A stretch of 6,247 nucleotides of DNA from Candidatus Campbelliibacteriota bacterium. Its GTDB lineage: Bacteria; Patescibacteriota; Minisyncoccia; Phycocordibacterales; CSBR16-193. Both the position numbers and the translations under genes were made by a program. Shown piece by piece: positions 5,301-6,247 of the stretch. The notes beneath the pieces were generated by a model. That model was given only the letters and a program-made list of their open reading frames with translations, had not been told where the DNA came from and searched no databases. The stretch lies in assembly GCA_007129455.1 (NCBI GenBank), contig SKVL01000054.1:1-6247 (forward strand), in the 5' to 3' direction. The first letter of the stretch is position 1. Each line of letters begins with the position of its first letter.

Positions 5301-5491
5301 GTTACGGAACCGCTTATAATCTCAGAGAGATGCTTACCATCAAGTCTGATGATATAACCGGTCGTTCCGCCGCTTTTGACGCGATGGTAAAGGGCGAGTC
5401 CATAAAGCAACTTAACACCCCCGCCTCCTTCAATGTTCTTTTGCATACCTTGCGAGGGATTGCTCTGGACATTGAACTTCAAAAAGATTAA
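2309..5491 (+). CDS. rpoB: DNA-directed RNA polymerase subunit beta
   Basis: Beta subunit of RNA polymerase; with beta prime it forms the catalytic cleft and holds the rifampicin pocket. It has 1060 residues against 1342 in E. coli and about 1190 in B. subtilis: the core is complete without large lineage inserts or a C-terminal tail. Landmarks: rifampicin region NQLSQFM...SALGPGGL (388-416), FEVRDVYPSHYGRLCPVHTPE, WSGANYEDAI with acidic Glu685-Asp686, the GDKLAGRHGNKG site with Lys837 and Lys845 (E. coli Lys1065/Lys1073), PSRMNLGQILEMHLGMAA, QQPLGGKAQNGGQ, and a C-terminal PASFNVLLHTLRG. Gln395 and Thr408 stand where E. coli has Asp516 and Arg529. ATG 2309 is chosen over an in-frame TTG at 2303. 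There is no Shine-Dalgarno (AT-rich upstream). It has its own promoter and structured leader; rpoC follows after 38 nt. Confidence 0.98.
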   Translation: MSSNPSPTSVGAYPKKYFKAYQKPLIPIPDLVQDQRDSFERLIKDGIKEVFEEFSPIKDFSEKKFELVFGDIELGEPAMTEQEAKEYKLSYEAPLKVKVTLKNKVLGTEKEQEIFMSEVPMMTKNVTFIISGIERVIVPQLARSFGVFFTSSIIKGDRFFGAKIIPLRGAWIEMETEPDEAVYVRLDRKRKIPATSLLRVLGAESDKQIKSLFSGKEKALHHIGKTLEKDPAKTVEEAAVELYKRLRDGDMATPENARIFIQSLFSSDRYDFSKVGRFRFNQRFNLSLNKKDLNRKEITKEDLALVINHIAELNSDPYAQADDIDHLGSRRVRYFDETFQQKMRVGMAQMKRNIQNRMSTIETEMTLPVNFISPKPLQARIKEFFTTNQLSQFMQQENALTEIEHLRTLSALGPGGLNRARAGFEVRDVYPSHYGRLCPVHTPEGANIGLILRLTLYARVNDFGMIESPYAKVRKGVVTGEITYMSAMEEENYKIAHAAVKKDESGRLLDDEVSVRMKGAHGMVPPSEVDYIDVATTQAFSIATCLIPFLSHDDANRALMGSNMQKQAVPCIIPEAPIVATGVEERAVRDMGRVICAEEPGEITYVDARRIAMKTKGGKEKNYPLIQFSKTNSFTCFHQRPAVSRGQKVKKGDLLADISSSDNGQIALGQNVFVAFMSWSGANYEDAIIISERLIKNSKFTSIHIEEFVVYVRDTKLGPEVTTCDIPNVGEVKLRNLDEDGIIRLGAEVETGDILVGKITPKGETQLTPEERLLRSLFGEKARDVKDTSKRIEGGKRGRVIGIKVFSRESGDKLESGIIKRIHIEVAQIRNIIVGDKLAGRHGNKGVISKVLPEEDMPYTTDGTPVDVILTPLGIPSRMNLGQILEMHLGMAANTLGYQAIVPPFAGANAEEIKDELEKIGFNRSGKTKLYDGRTGEAFDQDVAVGYMYILKLHHMVEDKIHMRFIGPYSLITQQPLGGKAQNGGQRLGEMEVWALLGYGTAYNLREMLTIKSDDITGRSAAFDAMVKGESIKQLNTPASFNVLLHTLRGIALDIELQKD
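2396..2411. repeat. 16-bp perfect palindrome inside rpoB codons 30-35
   Basis: GATCTTGTACAAGATC reads the same on both strands. It shares the 11-mer TTGTACAAGAT with 2074-2084 in the rpoB promoter region. It encodes DLVQDQ near the RpoB N-terminus, so the protein sequence partly constrains it. It may be a downstream auxiliary operator or coincidence. Confidence 0.35.
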
Positions 5492-5529
5492 AAAGCGATC
5501 AAATTAAAATAATAAATTCAATTATTAAT

Positions 5530-6247
5530 ATGAAATCCAGTTTTCAAACCAACTCAAAACGAGCAACAATAAATGACTTTGACTCCATAACGATCAAACT
5601 GGCCTCCCCCGAGAGAATTCAGTCATGGTCTCATGGAGAGGTTACCAAACCGGAAACGATAAACTACAGAACTCAAAGAAGCGAAAAGAACGGTTTGTTT
5701 GATGAAAAAATATTCGGCCCGGAGAAGGACTATGAGTGCTATTGTGGGAAGTATCGGGGGATAAGGTATAAAGGTATTATCTGTGAAAAGTGCGGGGTTG
5801 AGATTACCCGTTCGGTTGTTCGCCGTGAAAGGATGGGGCATATCAAACTGGCAACTCCTGTGGCTCATATTTGGTTTTTAAGAGGTATACCTTCTCGAAT
5901 GAGCCTTATATTGGGAATACCGATGTCCGATGTTGAGAAAGTTATGTATTTTTCGGGTTACATCATCACACATGTCGATGAAGACGAACGTAACAGATTA
6001 CTTAAAGAAGTCGATTCGGAGTATAAGGCAAAAGTTAAAGGACTGGAGGCAAAGGAAAAGGACGCATTGAAGGACCGCTTGGAGTCCGCTAAAAAAGAGA
6101 TAAGAAGTGTTCGCGGGGGAATGGTTTTGAACGAAGTACAGTGTCACAAATACTCTCTGCGCTACGGCTCTCTGTTTGAATCAGGTATCGGTGCCGAGGC
6201 TATTTACGAGATATTCAAGCAGATAGATCTTAAAGAGTTGGAAGAGA
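5530..6247 (+). CDS. rpoC: DNA-directed RNA polymerase subunit beta prime (N-terminal 239 residues)
   Basis: Partial gene, open to the right edge. The translation opens MKSSFQTNSKRATINDFDSI and continues with the family block LASPERIQSWSHGEVTKPETINYRT. The zinc ribbon of the clamp is intact, with Cys70, Cys72, Cys85 and Cys88 at exactly the E. coli positions, followed by RRERMGHIKLATPVAHIWFL and LRGIPSRM. After YFSGYIITHV comes a charged, probably coiled-coil segment (about 150-195), then HKYSLRYGSLFESGIGAEAI. B. subtilis-type proteins go almost directly from the first block to the second, so about 45 residues look inserted. ATG 5530 is chosen because it sits at the family N-terminus; the upstream 38 nt are AT-rich without a Shine-Dalgarno. 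No terminator separates it from rpoB, so co-transcription is expected. The catalytic NADFDGD lies beyond the window. Confidence 0.97.
   Translation, partial: MKSSFQTNSKRATINDFDSITIKLASPERIQSWSHGEVTKPETINYRTQRSEKNGLFDEKIFGPEKDYECYCGKYRGIRYKGIICEKCGVEITRSVVRRERMGHIKLATPVAHIWFLRGIPSRMSLILGIPMSDVEKVMYFSGYIITHVDEDERNRLLKEVDSEYKAKVKGLEAKEKDALKDRLESAKKEIRSVRGGMVLNEVQCHKYSLRYGSLFESGIGAEAIYEIFKQIDLKELEE

Noticed and set aside
4916..5482. 188-codon minus-strand open frame at the end of rpoB
   Set aside because: Same reason: antisense to the conserved beta C-terminus, with no plausible start context or domain.

Overview
The window is an ordinary bacterial housekeeping segment with an unusual layout. 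All confident genes lie on the + strand: rpsP (ribosomal protein S16), a small KH-domain RNA-binding protein (khpA-like), trmD (tRNA G37 N1-methyltransferase), rpoB (RNA polymerase beta) and the first 239 codons of rpoC (beta prime), which runs off the right edge. Genes read through with the standard code. No mobile element, CRISPR array, tRNA or rRNA was seen.

The likely source is a reduced-genome bacterium, most plausibly a Patescibacteria/CPR (Parcubacteria-like) lineage. The reasons are a compact 1060-residue RpoB without large lineage inserts, a 216-residue TrmD that ends just after the conserved 'RWR', a charged coiled-coil insert in the RpoC N-terminus, an S16 carrying a 97-residue Glu/Lys tail, no rimM between the KH gene and trmD, no rplS after trmD, and no rplJ-rplL before rpoB. 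This assignment is inference; a tree of RpoB/RpoC would settle it.

Layout: 1-68 may hold the start of a divergent gene (weak). 135-163 is a strong promoter whose predicted start point falls on the A of the rpsP ATG at 171, so the mRNA would be leaderless. A terminator follows rpsP (763-788) and abuts a near-consensus promoter (790-818) for the KH gene, which has an ~80-nt leader. A 13-bp hairpin (1268-1297) follows the KH gene. trmD is at 1338-1988. The 320-base gap before rpoB holds a possible 35-codon ORF with the only strong Shine-Dalgarno in the window, two inverted repeats, a promoter inside the second repeat, and a ~184-nt rpoB leader with a stem-loop and a terminator-like hairpin plus six T's (candidate attenuator). 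rpoB and rpoC are 38 nt apart and probably co-transcribed.

Together the genes cover ribosome assembly (S16, KH protein), reading-frame maintenance (TrmD) and transcription (RpoB/RpoC). The best points for a second look are the operator/attenuator arrangement before rpoB, the leaderless rpsP promoter, the substitutions in the rifampicin pocket of RpoB, the altered and shortened TrmD, and the S16 tail. I did not find a clearly new multi-gene system.
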